A stretch of 64,000 nucleotides of DNA from Orenia metallireducens (GTDB lineage: Bacteria > Bacillota > Halanaerobiia > Halobacteroidales > Halobacteroidaceae): positions 1 to 64,000 of the forward strand of contig NZ_PVNB01000017.1 in the NCBI RefSeq assembly GCF_003001995.1, in the 5' to 3' direction. A program made the position numbers and the translations under genes. A model generated the notes under the pieces. The model was not told the DNA's origin. It worked only from the letters and a program-made list of their open reading frames with translations, and did no database searches. Positions 17,896 to 28,440 of the stretch are shown here, in pieces (positions within the stretch are counted from its first letter, which is position 1; every line of letters begins with the position of its first letter).

Positions 17896-17990
17896 TAGCT
17901 ACTAGCTACTAGCTACTGGCTATTAGTTTTTAGCCTGAATCTTTAAAGATTTAAGCCAGAAACCGGCAGCTAACAGCTAGCAACTAATCT
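17896..17990. repeat. Heptamer-periodic repeat between tRNAs
   Basis: TAGCTAC-TAGCTAC-TAGCTAC-TGGCTAT-TAG... repeats with a 7-nt period. It is complementary to the AGCTAACAGCTAGCAACTAATCT-like stretch at its right end, giving a long imperfect hairpin between tRNA-Lys and tRNA-Glu. Confidence 0.6.
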
Positions 17991-17992
17991 AG

Positions 17993-18068
17993 GCCCCCAT
18001 CGTCTAGTGGCCTAGGATACTGGGTTTTCATCCCAGCGACAGGGGTTCGAATCCCCTTGGGGGTACCA
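17993..18068 (+). tRNA. tRNA-Glu (TTC)
   Basis: The acceptor arms are GCCCCCA/TGGGGGT, the anticodon stem-loop is CTGGG-TTTTCAT-CCCAG with anticodon TTC, the T-arm is AGGGGTTCGAATCCCCT, and CCA is encoded. Confidence 0.97.
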
Positions 18069-18150
18069 ATAAAAGCAGTTAATAATAACAAGTGAAGAGT
18101 GAGGAGTTAATATCTGTTAACTGGTTACTCATCACTAATCACTGAAATTA
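18069..18150. repeat. Heptamer-periodic repeat between tRNA-Glu and tRNA-Cys
   Basis: AACAAGT-GAAGAGT-GAGGAGT on the left and the antiparallel GGTTACT-CATCACT-AATCACT on the right form an imperfect hairpin with 7-nt periodicity. Confidence 0.55.
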
Positions 18151-18151
18151 A

Positions 18152-18226
18152 GGCGGCATAGCCAAGTGGTAAGGCAGAGGACTGCAAATCCTTTATTCCC
18201 CAGTTCAAATCTGGGTGCCGCCTCCA
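18152..18226 (+). tRNA. tRNA-Cys (GCA)
   Basis: The 75-nt cloverleaf has acceptor arms GGCGGCA/TGCCGCC, anticodon loop CTGCAAA (anticodon GCA), T-arm CCCAGTTCAAATCTGGG and encoded CCA. Confidence 0.97.
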
Positions 18227-18273
18227 TTTTATTAGCTAATAGCTACTGGCTACTAGCTAACAGCCAAATATAT

Positions 18274-18362
18274 GCCGAGGTGGCGGAATAGGCAGACGCA
18301 CCGGACTTAAAATCCGGTGGGATTTAACTCCCGTGTCGGTTCGAGTCCGACCCTCGGTACCA
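18274..18362 (+). tRNA. tRNA-Leu (TAA)
   Basis: The 89-nt class II tRNA has acceptor arms GCCGAGG/CCTCGGT, a long variable arm (TGGGATTTAACTCCCGT), anticodon loop CTTAAAA (anticodon TAA) and encoded CCA. Confidence 0.97.
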
Positions 18363-18372
18363 CTTTTATTTT

Positions 18373-18402
18373 CTGAGTAAAACTCAGATTTTTTTATTTT
18401 TT
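18373..18402 (+). terminator. Intrinsic terminator of the tRNA cluster
   Basis: CTGAGT and ACTCAG enclose AAA, followed by ATTTTTTTATTTTTT. It is a short stem with a strong T tract right after tRNA-Leu. Confidence 0.88.
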
Positions 18403-18427
18403 GATGATATTTGAATAAAATTAAATA

Positions 18428-18475
18428 CTAAATATAAATAAGCAAGTATCATGATACTTGCTTATTTATATTTAG
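18428..18475. repeat. Perfect 48-bp palindrome
   Basis: Bases 18428-18451 are the exact reverse complement of 18452-18475, with no loop. It has no T tail and lies behind a good terminator, so its role is unclear. Candidates are a back-up bidirectional terminator or a protein-binding site. Confidence 0.8.
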
Positions 18476-18608
18476 AGATAGAAATTAATATATTTTAATT
18501 TTAAAAGGAAATTTATAGGTTATTGAGAATAAAGTAGTTAATATCTGATTGATAAATAAAGAATATAGTTGTCTGCGTTTATATTTTTGCCTAAAGGAGG
18601 TATTTTGG

Positions 18609-19604
18609 GTGTTAAGAAAGTTTATAGAAATAATAAGGTTAATAGTTGCTTTATTTTTTCTCCTTTTAACTATTGGCTTTTGGCAAGGTGGTGGTAGTAC
18701 GATTGCTGGTACAGTATTTATTATTATGGGCTATTTAATTGCTCCAAGAGGAAGATTAAAAGAGATAGATAAGAAAGAAAATGGGGAATTAGATGGAGAA
18801 GAGAAGTTCTTATTATTTATCAGAATAATAGCTGCATTATTTTTTTCATTAATGGTTATAGGTGCTTTAGAATCATTTAAGTTATTTTTAGCATTATTAA
18901 TAGTATTTATTGTTTATTTTATCTTTCCTATCAATTTCTTCTTAAAGAGGTTAGAAGCTAATAGTGATTTAAAGGCGGATGATGAAATAGAAGATATTGT
19001 AGTTGATATAGAGGAGGATATTAAGTACATGAAAGAGATGCACAATAAAATTCAGAGTACAGTTAGAACCTCTGTTGAATTACTAAAAGAGGCTGAGGAT
19101 AAAGAACAAGAAGCCAAGAAGAAGATGAATTACTGCCAAAAAAGAGCCAAGTCTGCTTTGGAAGATAATAATGAAGCAGAGGCAAGAGAGGTTCTAAGGC
19201 ATAAGAAGAGATTTGAGAAGCTCTATCATGAATATAGAGAACAGGTAGAACATAGAAAGGCTAGCCTTGATTCTCATTTATTAAAATTAGATGAATTGAG
19301 TAGAGAGATAGAAGAAGCTGAAAATATGAGAGATGAACTGATTGCAGAGAAGGAGAATGCCAATATTACCACAGAAATTAATACTACCTTAGCTGACATA
19401 GAGGAGATAAATGATGAAAATTTAAAAATAGTAGAAGAGAGAATAGGGAAGTTAAAGATTAAGGCTGAGGCTAGTAATGAATTTTATAATAACGTTGAAA
19501 AGAATGATTTGGAAGAGAAGTTTGAAGAATTAGAGGATAATCAGACTCTAAATGAAGAGTTATTAAAGTTAAAAGAAGAGATAAGTGAAGGATCACAGCT
19601 ATAA
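18609..19604 (+). CDS. Membrane protein with PspA/IM30-like coiled-coil domain
   Basis: GTG 18609 lies eight bases after AAAGGAGG; the longer frame from TTG 18549 has no ribosome site. The product is about 331 residues. The first ~125 residues hold two helical hairpins, i.e. four membrane segments (about 10-28, 30-48, 72-90 and 94-112). The rest is a long charged coiled coil. Its core (QKRAKSALEDNNEAEAREVL, then RHKKRFEKL, then RKASLDSHLLKLDELSREI, then RDELIAEKE) follows the PspA/Vipp1 pattern of alpha2-alpha3 hairpins (AKxALExGNEDLAREAL, RKKxLExQ, ...LxELxxKI...RDxLIAR). PspA proteins are ESCRT-III-like membrane-stress polymers that are normally soluble. A permanently membrane-anchored version would be unusual. 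The similarity is by eye and the function is unknown. Confidence 0.65.
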   Translation: MLRKFIEIIRLIVALFFLLLTIGFWQGGGSTIAGTVFIIMGYLIAPRGRLKEIDKKENGELDGEEKFLLFIRIIAALFFSLMVIGALESFKLFLALLIVFIVYFIFPINFFLKRLEANSDLKADDEIEDIVVDIEEDIKYMKEMHNKIQSTVRTSVELLKEAEDKEQEAKKKMNYCQKRAKSALEDNNEAEAREVLRHKKRFEKLYHEYREQVEHRKASLDSHLLKLDELSREIEEAENMRDELIAEKENANITTEINTTLADIEEINDENLKIVEERIGKLKIKAEASNEFYNNVEKNDLEEKFEELEDNQTLNEELLKLKEEISEGSQL

Positions 19605-19753
19605 TCTATAAAATAAAAATAAATAATATATTATTTTCAAAGAATTATATAAATTTAGAGTTATTAATTTATAGATTAGTAGCTGAGTATAATAAAATCT
19701 AAAAATGATTAAAATTATGATATATAGCCTAAATATTTAGAGAGGAGATTGAT

Positions 19754-20710
19754 ATGAATAAATTACAGGATGCAGCTAGAATAGTTGTTAAAGATTGTTT
19801 GGCAGTAAAAGAAGGAGAGCAAGTCTTAATTATTGTAGATGAGCCTAAAAGGAAGATTGGTGAGCTTATCTTTGCAGCAGCTAAAGAGTTGGGAGCAGAG
19901 GCGATCTTAACTGAAATGATTCCACGTAAAAACCATGGAGAAGAGCCGCCTAAGTTGATTGCTAAGGCGATGAGATATGCTGATGTAGTGATTATGCCTA
20001 CTTCTAAATCTCTATCCCATACTAGAGCCAGAATTGATGCTTGTGATGCTGGAGCAAGGGCTACTACTATGCCAGATGTGACAGAAGAGATGATGAAGCG
20101 AGCTTTAAATGCAGACTATGAGGTGATTAAAGAGAGAGGTTTAAAGGTTGCTGAGAAGTTGACTATGGGTAAAGAGGTTAAAGTTACAGCACCTAATGGA
20201 ACAAATATCAAAATGATGATTGAAGGAAGAGAAGGTCATCCAGATACAGGTATCTATTATAACTCAGGGGAGTTTGGGAATCTGCCTGCTGGAGAAGCTT
20301 ATATAGCCCCTATAGAGGGAAAATCTGAAGGAAAATTTGTAGTCGATGGTTCAATGGCTGAAGCTAAAGTACATACTGAAGAGATTGAGCTGATTGTAGA
20401 AGATGGATATGTCACAGAGATTAAAGGTACAGAGGCAGCTGAAAGGCTAAGAGAGATCATCCAACCCTATGGTAAAGATGCTCGGAATATAGCTGAGTTA
20501 GGGATTGGAACCAATGACAAGGCTCAATTAACAGGGAATATATTGGAGGATGAGAAGGTCTTAGGAACGGTCCATATTGCTATTGGTGATAATGCTGGAA
20601 TGGGAGGAGTGGTTTCAGTTGATAGTCATTTAGATGGGATTATCGAAAAGCCAACAGTTGAGATTGATGGAGAGTTAATTATGAAGGATGGAAAACTATT
20701 AATTAAATAA
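19754..20710 (+). CDS. M29-like aminopeptidase
   Basis: This 318-residue protein resembles the thermophilic aminopeptidase T (M29)/NicX-like metalloenzyme group. It has an N-terminal Rossmann-like half (EGEQVLIIVDEPKRKIGELIFAAAKELGAEAI) and a C-terminal half with acidic and His residues at expected metal positions (GREGHPDTGIYYNSGEFGNLPAGEAYIAP; ELGIGTND; HIAIGDNAGMGG; DSHLDGI). It probably removes N-terminal residues from peptides in the cytoplasm. A GAGAGGAGAT site precedes ATG 19754. It is close to, but probably independent of, glpP downstream. Confidence 0.8.
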   Translation: MNKLQDAARIVVKDCLAVKEGEQVLIIVDEPKRKIGELIFAAAKELGAEAILTEMIPRKNHGEEPPKLIAKAMRYADVVIMPTSKSLSHTRARIDACDAGARATTMPDVTEEMMKRALNADYEVIKERGLKVAEKLTMGKEVKVTAPNGTNIKMMIEGREGHPDTGIYYNSGEFGNLPAGEAYIAPIEGKSEGKFVVDGSMAEAKVHTEEIELIVEDGYVTEIKGTEAAERLREIIQPYGKDARNIAELGIGTNDKAQLTGNILEDEKVLGTVHIAIGDNAGMGGVVSVDSHLDGIIEKPTVEIDGELIMKDGKLLIK

Positions 20711-20773
20711 AAGGTTTCTTTAATAATTATGTTGAAACTATTGTATATGATAAAATTATTAGAGGAGGATATT

Positions 20774-21346
20774 ATGTATATTGAACAATTATTAAAAAAG
20801 AAGCCGATTATAGCTGCTATTAAGGATATAGATGATTTATCGGATATTCCTAAGGATAAAATTGATATTATATTTGTGCTTAGAGGGAAATTATCTAATT
20901 TAAATAATATAGTAAAAAAGGCTGAAGAATTAGATAAGTTAGTATTTTTGCACATAGATATGGTCAAAGGGATTGCTAGTGATAGTGAAGCAATTAAATA
21001 TTTGGCTCAGGAAATAGGTATCGATGGAATAGTAACTACTAAAAGTAGATTGATTAAAGATGCTAAAAAGGAGAACTTAATTACTGTACAAAGATTATTT
21101 TTATTGGATTCAGAATCTTTAAAGACAGGTATTAATATTGTTAAATCTACTAAACCAGATTTTGTAGAAGTATTACCAGGAGCTGTGATTCCCGAATTAA
21201 TTGGTGAATTAAAGCGGGAGTTAGATATCCCTATTATTGCTGGTGGATTAATAAAAGAAAGTTCTCAGGTCAAAGAGTTGTTGAAAGGGGATATTTTAGC
21301 TATCTCTACAAGCCGAAAAGGATTATGGAATTCTGATTTTAATTAA
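20774..21346 (+). CDS. glpP: Glycerol-3-phosphate-responsive antiterminator GlpP
   Basis: The 190-residue TIM-barrel-like RNA-binding protein matches the GlpP family (KKPIIAAIKDIDDL; VFLHIDMVKGIASDSEAIKYL; VEVLPGAVIPELI; PIIAGGLI; AISTSRKGLW). With glycerol-3-phosphate bound it stabilises antiterminators in glp leader mRNAs. ATG 20774 is chosen because AGAGGAGG lies 5-6 bases before it. Two candidate target leaders follow, at 21455 before glpF and at 24210 before the oxidoreductase genes. Confidence 0.93.
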   Translation: MYIEQLLKKKPIIAAIKDIDDLSDIPKDKIDIIFVLRGKLSNLNNIVKKAEELDKLVFLHIDMVKGIASDSEAIKYLAQEIGIDGIVTTKSRLIKDAKKENLITVQRLFLLDSESLKTGINIVKSTKPDFVEVLPGAVIPELIGELKRELDIPIIAGGLIKESSQVKELLKGDILAISTSRKGLWNSDFN

Positions 21347-21382
21347 TTACCAAGATATGGCATTGTTAAATAAATATTTAAT

Positions 21383-21411
21383 TTGCAAAAATGTAATATT
21401 AAGAGTATAAT
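21383..21411 (+). promoter_or_regulatory. Promoter of the glpF-glpK transcript
   Basis: TTGCAA (21383-21388), a 17-base spacer and a perfect TATAAT (21406-21411) lie about 45 bases before the antiterminator hairpin of the glpF leader. Confidence 0.75.
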
Positions 21412-21454
21412 GATAATAAGATATAGATATAAACAAAATTAAACAAAATAAACC

Positions 21455-21552
21455 TAGGGTAGAGAAGAAGAGAACCCCTATTTAATCTTATTAGCATAAT
21501 GCTATGCCTAAAGGGCGTGCTATGTCTAATATTATTAAGTAGGGGTTTTTTA
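21455..21552 (+). promoter_or_regulatory. GlpP-type antiterminator/terminator leader of glpF
   Basis: TAGGG (21455-21459) pairs with CCCTA (21476-21480) around the purine-rich loop TAGAGAAGAAGAGAAC. The same CCCTA belongs to the left arm of a terminator: AACCCCTATTTAAT (21473-21486) pairs with ATTAAGTAGGGGTT (21534-21547) with one G-U, followed by six T. The two structures exclude each other, the layout expected for an antitermination switch. The loop TAGAGA-N2-AAGAGAA recurs in the 24210 leader. Confidence 0.8.
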
Positions 21553-21660
21553 TATCTATATAACTTTAATAAGTAATATAAATTTGTATCAAAATAATTA
21601 TCATTATAAGCTAATTGCATATAATCCTTAATAAGAGAATATAAGTTTATAATAATATAA

Positions 21661-21720
21661 GGCTTCTTTGGGTATATTGGTCTAAATGATTAGATTGAAC
21701 CTAAGAAGTTTTTTTGTTTG
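21661..21720 (+). terminator. Second hairpin terminator in the glpF leader
   Basis: GCTTCTTTGGGT and ACCTAAGAAG enclose a nested GGTCTAA/TTAGATT hairpin, followed by TTTTTTTG. It lacks the TAGAGA loop motif. It lies 145 bp before glpF, so glpF may have a second promoter or regulation point. Confidence 0.6.
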
Positions 21721-21863
21721 GTTACTGCTATCTGAATATTCTGAAAATCACAAAAAACTTATGTATGGTATATTTATCTAGTGGTAGATAGAAACTAAAT
21801 AAACTATTTTATTTAGTTTCTTATCTAATAAATATCAAAATATTGTAAAGAGGGGGAGTTTTA

Positions 21864-24172
<2,309 letters not shown>

Positions 24173-24209
24173 TAAGTAAATAAGTAAATAAACAACTTAA
24201 AATTGATAC

Positions 24210-24292
24210 TGTGGTAGAGACCAAAGAGAAGCCACATTTAAGCACCTAGGGGATAGTATGTCTATAAGGTGGTGTTTAAATGTGGTTTTTAT
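24210..24292 (+). promoter_or_regulatory. GlpP-type antiterminator/terminator leader of the oxidoreductase genes
   Basis: TGTGG (24210-24214) pairs with CCACA (24232-24236) around loop TAGAGACCAAAGAGAAG. CCACA is also the left edge of a terminator: CCACATTTAAGCACC (24232-24246) pairs with GGTGTTTAAATGTGG (24271-24285) with one G-U, followed by TTTTT. Compared with the glpF leader the stems differ in sequence while pairing is kept, and the loop is conserved. Confidence 0.8.
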
Positions 24293-24447
24293 ATATAACG
24301 TGATAATAACAATTGTTCTTATCCAATAAATTATGATTTAGAACGAGATAAAATATATTTGCTTTAAATTTAGAATATATAAGTGATAAATAATCTATAT
24401 TATCAGTCTTAATTATTAAGTTTATTTCCTATAAGGAGGGATTAACA

Positions 24448-25926
24448 TTGACTAATAAAACAGAGGTTTTAATCATAGGCGGTGGAGTAGTAGGTACTTT
24501 TATAGCCCGTGAATTATCAAGGTATAAACTAGATATAACTTTAATAGAAAAAGGAACAGATGTTTGTGTTGGAACTAGTAAATCTAATACTGCTTTAATT
24601 CATGCTGGATTTAATGCAGATTCCAATAAGTTAAAAGGTAAGTTAAATGTGAGAGGTAATGAGCTGTTTCGAACTAAAGTACAAAAGGAGTTAGAAGTCC
24701 CAATTGAGTGGATAGGTGCTTTAGTTGTAGCCCAGGATGAAGCAGGAATACCACAATTAGAAGAAATCTTAGAAAATGGTAAAAGAAATAAGGTGCCAGA
24801 TTTAGAGATTGTGAAAGGAGAAAGGTTATTTGAGTTAGAACCAAATTTAAATAAAAACTCAGTAGCTGCTTTATATGCACCTACTGCAGGGATAGTAAAT
24901 CCTTTTGAACTAACTGTTGCTTTAGCTAATAATGCTGTTAAAAATGGTGCAGAAGTTATTTTAGAAGCTGAAGTAACTGACATAGAAGATAAAGGAGATT
25001 ATAAGTTAGTTAAGACAAGTAAGGGCAATATTGAAGCTAAATTAGTAATTAATGCTGCTGGAGTATATGCTGATAAAATAGCTCAGATGGTAGGAATAAA
25101 GGACTTTAAGATTACCCCACGCAGAGGAGAGTATTATTTATATGATAAGATATTAGATATTAAAGTTAACCATACTATTTTCCAATTACCTAACAAAGTA
25201 AGCAAGGGGATTGTAGTAACCCCTACAGATGAAGATAATTTATTAATAGGGCCTAGTGCTGAAGAAATAGAAGATAAAGATGATTTGTCTAATACTAGAG
25301 AAGGGTTAGATCAAGTAATAGCAGGTGCTAAAAAGACTATTCCTGATTTAACTACTAGAGGGGTTATAAAAGAGTTTGCTGGTTTAAGAGCAGCGATTAA
25401 AGAGACTGGTGACTTTTTAATTGAAGCTAGTGATAAAGTAAAAGGATTTATTAATGTAGCTGGAATACAATCGCCTGGCTTAGCATCATCACCAGCTATT
25501 GCTGAAATGGTAGTTGGGATTGTAAAAGAAGAATTGCCTGGTTTAGAAGAGAAGGATGATTTTGATCCTTATGAACAGGAGATACCTAAATTTAGACATA
25601 TGAGCCATAAGCAGAGAATGAAATTAATTGAAAAGGATTCGAATTATGGTGAGATTATTTGTCGCTGTGAGTCTATTACTAAAGGAGAAATTCTAGATGC
25701 AATTAGACAGCCAGTAGGAGCAAGAACTGTAAATGCAATTAAGAGAAGAGTAAGACCAGGAGCAGGACGCTGTCAAGGAGGTTTTTGTGGACCAAAAGTT
25801 GTAGAAATTTTATCTGAAGAGTTAGGGATTCCTAAAACAGAGGTTAAATTAGAGAAGGATAATTCAAAAATTTTAGTAGAAAAAACTAAAGAATCTTTAC
25901 AGAAAGAGGTGACAGATAATGAATAA
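24448..25926 (+). CDS. FAD-dependent glycerol-3-phosphate dehydrogenase (GlpA-like)
   Basis: The 492-residue protein oxidises glycerol-3-phosphate to dihydroxyacetone phosphate. It has an N-terminal FAD site (IIGGGVVGTFIARELSRY), a DAO-type substrate domain (FAGLRAAIKETGDFLIE) and a C-terminal BFD-like 2Fe-2S region (CRCESITKGEILDAIR ... GAGRCQGGFCGPKVVEIL). This is the GlpA type of the anaerobic GlpABC enzyme. It starts at TTG 24448 after AAGGAGGG, and its last 8 bases overlap the next gene. Confidence 0.92.
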   Translation: MTNKTEVLIIGGGVVGTFIARELSRYKLDITLIEKGTDVCVGTSKSNTALIHAGFNADSNKLKGKLNVRGNELFRTKVQKELEVPIEWIGALVVAQDEAGIPQLEEILENGKRNKVPDLEIVKGERLFELEPNLNKNSVAALYAPTAGIVNPFELTVALANNAVKNGAEVILEAEVTDIEDKGDYKLVKTSKGNIEAKLVINAAGVYADKIAQMVGIKDFKITPRRGEYYLYDKILDIKVNHTIFQLPNKVSKGIVVTPTDEDNLLIGPSAEEIEDKDDLSNTREGLDQVIAGAKKTIPDLTTRGVIKEFAGLRAAIKETGDFLIEASDKVKGFINVAGIQSPGLASSPAIAEMVVGIVKEELPGLEEKDDFDPYEQEIPKFRHMSHKQRMKLIEKDSNYGEIICRCESITKGEILDAIRQPVGARTVNAIKRRVRPGAGRCQGGFCGPKVVEILSEELGIPKTEVKLEKDNSKILVEKTKESLQKEVTDNE

Positions 25927-27193
25927 GCAGTCTTATGATTTGGTTGTTGTAGGTGGAGGACCAGCTGGGTTGGCGGCAGCTCAAGAGGCTTATGATCAAG
26001 GGGTTAGAGATATATTAATTATGGAACGTGATTTCGAATTAGGTGGAATTTTGCAACAATGTATTCATAATGGCTTTGGCTTACATTTCTTTGGTGAAGA
26101 GTTAACAGGTCCAGAGTATGCCCAGAGATTTATGGAGAAAGTAGCTGAACGTGGTATTGATATTAAGTTAGACACAATGGTTTTAGAAGTTACTCCAGAT
26201 AAAAAGGTTTATGCTGTAAACTCTAAAGAAGGAATGTTAGAAATTGATGCTAAGGCTGTAGTGATGGCTATGGGTTGTAGAGAAAGGACAAGAGAAGCAA
26301 TCGGAATTCCAGGAAGTAGAGTAGCTGGGGTATTTAGTGCTGGTACTGCTCAACGTTATATTAATATGGAAGGCTATATGCCAGGAAAGAAGGTTGTAAT
26401 TTTAGGCTCTGGTGATATCGGTTTAATTATGGCTAGAAGAATGCATTTAGAAGGAGCAGAGGTAGAAGCAGTATTAGAACTTTTACCATTTTCAGGAGGG
26501 TTAACCCGTAATATAGTTCAATGTTTGGATGATTTTGATATTCCATTACGGTTAAGCCAAACTGTAACTAGGATTCATGGTAAAGAGAGATTAGAAGGAG
26601 TTAGCGTTGCTAAGGTTGATAAAAATTTAAAACCAATTCCTGGGTCAGAATATTATATTGAGTGTGATACCTTATTATTATCAGTTGGTTTAATTCCAGA
26701 GAATGAATTGTCTGTTGCAGCAGGAATTGAATTAGCTTCTGTAACAGGTGGACCAATTGTGAATGAATGTAGAGAGACTAATATTAATGGTATCTTTGCT
26801 TGTGGAAATGTTCTTCATGTACATGATTTAGTTGATTATGTGACTGAAGAAAGTAAGTTGGCTGGTAAAGCAGCAGCTCTATATTTACAGGATAAAATAG
26901 TTAAAAGAGATAAAGAGATTAATATAATAGCTGGGGATAATATAGGTTATATTGTTCCTCATAAGATAACCGAGAAGATTGAAGAAAGAAAGCGTGTAGA
27001 TCTTTATATGAGAGGTAAAAGACCAATGGAGAATGCTCAAATATTAGTTATGGATGGAGATAAGAAACTATTTGCTAAAAAAGAAAGGTTTGTAAAACCA
27101 GCAGAGATGATTAGTATTCCATTACCTGAAAAGATGATTGAGCAATTAGAAGGTAGTACAGTTGAAGTCAAGATTGTGGAAGGGGGAGAATAG
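25919..27193 (+). CDS. NAD(P)/FAD oxidoreductase of the glycerol operon (GlpB-like role)
   Basis: The 424-residue flavoprotein has an FAD motif (VVVGGGPAGLAAAQEAYDQG), a second dinucleotide site (VVILGSGDIGLIMARRM) and a C-terminal FAD contact (GIFACGNVLHVHDLVDYV). In Firmicute glycerol operons this protein and the DUF1667 protein behind it pair with the GlpA-like enzyme, probably passing electrons from glycerol-3-phosphate oxidation to NAD or another carrier. The exact acceptor cannot be read from the sequence. Confidence 0.9.
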   Translation: MNKQSYDLVVVGGGPAGLAAAQEAYDQGVRDILIMERDFELGGILQQCIHNGFGLHFFGEELTGPEYAQRFMEKVAERGIDIKLDTMVLEVTPDKKVYAVNSKEGMLEIDAKAVVMAMGCRERTREAIGIPGSRVAGVFSAGTAQRYINMEGYMPGKKVVILGSGDIGLIMARRMHLEGAEVEAVLELLPFSGGLTRNIVQCLDDFDIPLRLSQTVTRIHGKERLEGVSVAKVDKNLKPIPGSEYYIECDTLLLSVGLIPENELSVAAGIELASVTGGPIVNECRETNINGIFACGNVLHVHDLVDYVTEESKLAGKAAALYLQDKIVKRDKEINIIAGDNIGYIVPHKITEKIEERKRVDLYMRGKRPMENAQILVMDGDKKLFAKKERFVKPAEMISIPLPEKMIEQLEGSTVEVKIVEGGE

Positions 27194-27195
27194 TA

Positions 27196-27564
27196 ATGGA
27201 AGATAAGGTTATGATTACCTGTGTTAGTTGTCCAATGGGCTGTGATTTAAATGTAGAAGTTATAGATGAAGAGATCAAGAAAGTAGAAGGTAATCGCTGC
27301 CCTAGAGGTGTTGAATATGCTAAAGCTGAATACTTTAATCCAACTAGAGTATTACCTACTACTGCTAAGGTAAAAGGCGGAATATTGCCTCTAGTTCCAG
27401 TTAAGACTGCAAAACCTATTCCTAAAGGTTTATTAGAAAAAGCTATGAGAGAGATAGCTAAAGTTGAATTAGAAGCTCCTGTAAAATTAGGAGACATAGT
27501 TATTAAAAATGTTTTAGACACAGGAGTAGATGTAGTAGCTACTAGAGACTTAGCCAAAAAATAG
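27196..27564 (+). CDS. DUF1667 protein of the glycerol operon
   Basis: The 122-residue protein has an N-terminal CVSCPMGCDLNVEV (CxxCxxxC) and a further Cys in GNRCPRGVEYAKAEYFNPTRVLPTT, as expected of the DUF1667 family. It probably binds an Fe-S cluster. The gene starts 2 bp after the oxidoreductase gene and ends the operon. It is thought to be the electron-transfer subunit of the glycerol-3-phosphate dehydrogenase complex. Confidence 0.92.
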   Translation: MEDKVMITCVSCPMGCDLNVEVIDEEIKKVEGNRCPRGVEYAKAEYFNPTRVLPTTAKVKGGILPLVPVKTAKPIPKGLLEKAMREIAKVELEAPVKLGDIVIKNVLDTGVDVVATRDLAKK

Positions 27565-27603
27565 ACTTGAATTTAAGAATATTACTTTTAATTAGATATA
27601 ATT

Positions 27604-27640
27604 AACCACTCTACTTGCATATATAGAGTGGTTTTTAGTT
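27604..27640 (+). terminator. Terminator of the glp operon
   Basis: AACCACTCTA (27604-27613) pairs with TAGAGTGGTT (27624-27633), followed by TTTT. Confidence 0.85.
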
Positions 27641-28003
27641 TATATATCAATATTTAATAGCTGGTCAGTTTTTAAGAGAAATAGAGTAGATTAATCTTCC
27701 TGTAATCCCTTTATCTAACGCTGAGAAGTAGTATTTCTTTAAGTGGTAATATTTTTTAGGTTAATGACATAAGTATATTATCGCTTAAGGCTAAATATAA
27801 GATGAAATTTTTATTATAATCTGATAGAATATAATAAATACAGAGTTTCAGGAAATTTCATAATTACCTGAGATAGTTATTTAATAAAGAATTCATTTAA
27901 ATTATAAGTATAATAAGATTTTATTAATAATAATGAATTAATTGCTGAAATCATATTTTATGAAATGGACTGATATAAGCTAAATAAAGGAGGGAAAGTG
28001 GGA
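27641..28003. other. Intergenic region before dhaM
   Basis: About 360 bp of AT-rich sequence with stops in all frames. I see no gene, strong hairpin or clear promoter here. Confidence 0.5.
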
Positions 28004-28396
28004 ATGGTTGGAATATTAGTAGTTTCACATAGTAATAAAATTGCCGAGGGAATAGAAGAATTAGTCAAAGAACTTGTTCCCAGAGAGATACCTCTAATTT
28101 CAATTGGTGGCGATGGATATGGAGGAATTGGAACAGATATAGAGGATATAATAGAGGCTGTTGAGGAATTATATACTGATAAGGGTGTTATTATAATCGG
28201 AGACGTAGGTAGTTCTTTAATGAACTCTAAGATGGCTTTAGAGATTTTGGAATTAGAAGGTTATACTAATGTAGTAGTAAGTAGTGCACCTTTAGTAGAA
28301 GGTACAATGGTAGCAGCTATTGAAACAAACTTAGGTAAGGACTTAAATGATATCAAAGGGAAGATAGAGAGCAAGCGATTAATTGAATTAATATAG
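28004..28396 (+). CDS. dhaM: Dihydroxyacetone kinase phosphotransfer subunit DhaM (EIIA-Man type)
   Basis: The ~130-residue protein has the EIIA-Man fold with the phospho-accepting histidine in GILVVSHS and the GGIGTDIEDI, GDVGSSLMNSKMALE and SSAPLVEGTMVAA motifs of DhaM. In the PTS-dependent dihydroxyacetone kinase it passes phosphate from HPr to DhaL, which with DhaK phosphorylates dihydroxyacetone. No dhaK or dhaL is in the window, so it is an orphan next to the glycerol genes. ATG 28004 or GTG 27998 could start it; ATG gives the usual MVGI start. Confidence 0.88.
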   Translation: MVGILVVSHSNKIAEGIEELVKELVPREIPLISIGGDGYGGIGTDIEDIIEAVEELYTDKGVIIIGDVGSSLMNSKMALEILELEGYTNVVVSSAPLVEGTMVAAIETNLGKDLNDIKGKIESKRLIELI

Positions 28397-28397
28397 T

Positions 28398-28432
28398 AAA
28401 AATACCCCTAATTATAGGGGTATTTTTATTTT
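28398..28432. terminator. Bidirectional terminator
   Basis: AAAAATACCCC (28398-28408) pairs with GGGGTATTTTT (28417-28427). It separates convergent dhaM and the DUF421 gene. Confidence 0.85.
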
Positions 28433-28440
28433 AGATATAG

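Noticed and set aside
17896-17990. CRISPR-like or rRNA-spacer element between the tRNAs
   Set aside because: The 7-nt period and self-complementarity match the other intergenic repeats; no direct repeats of 25-40 nt occur.
20626-20967. Minus-strand ORF across glpP
   Set aside because: It overlaps the end of the aminopeptidase gene and the start of glpP on the opposite strand and has no ribosome site.
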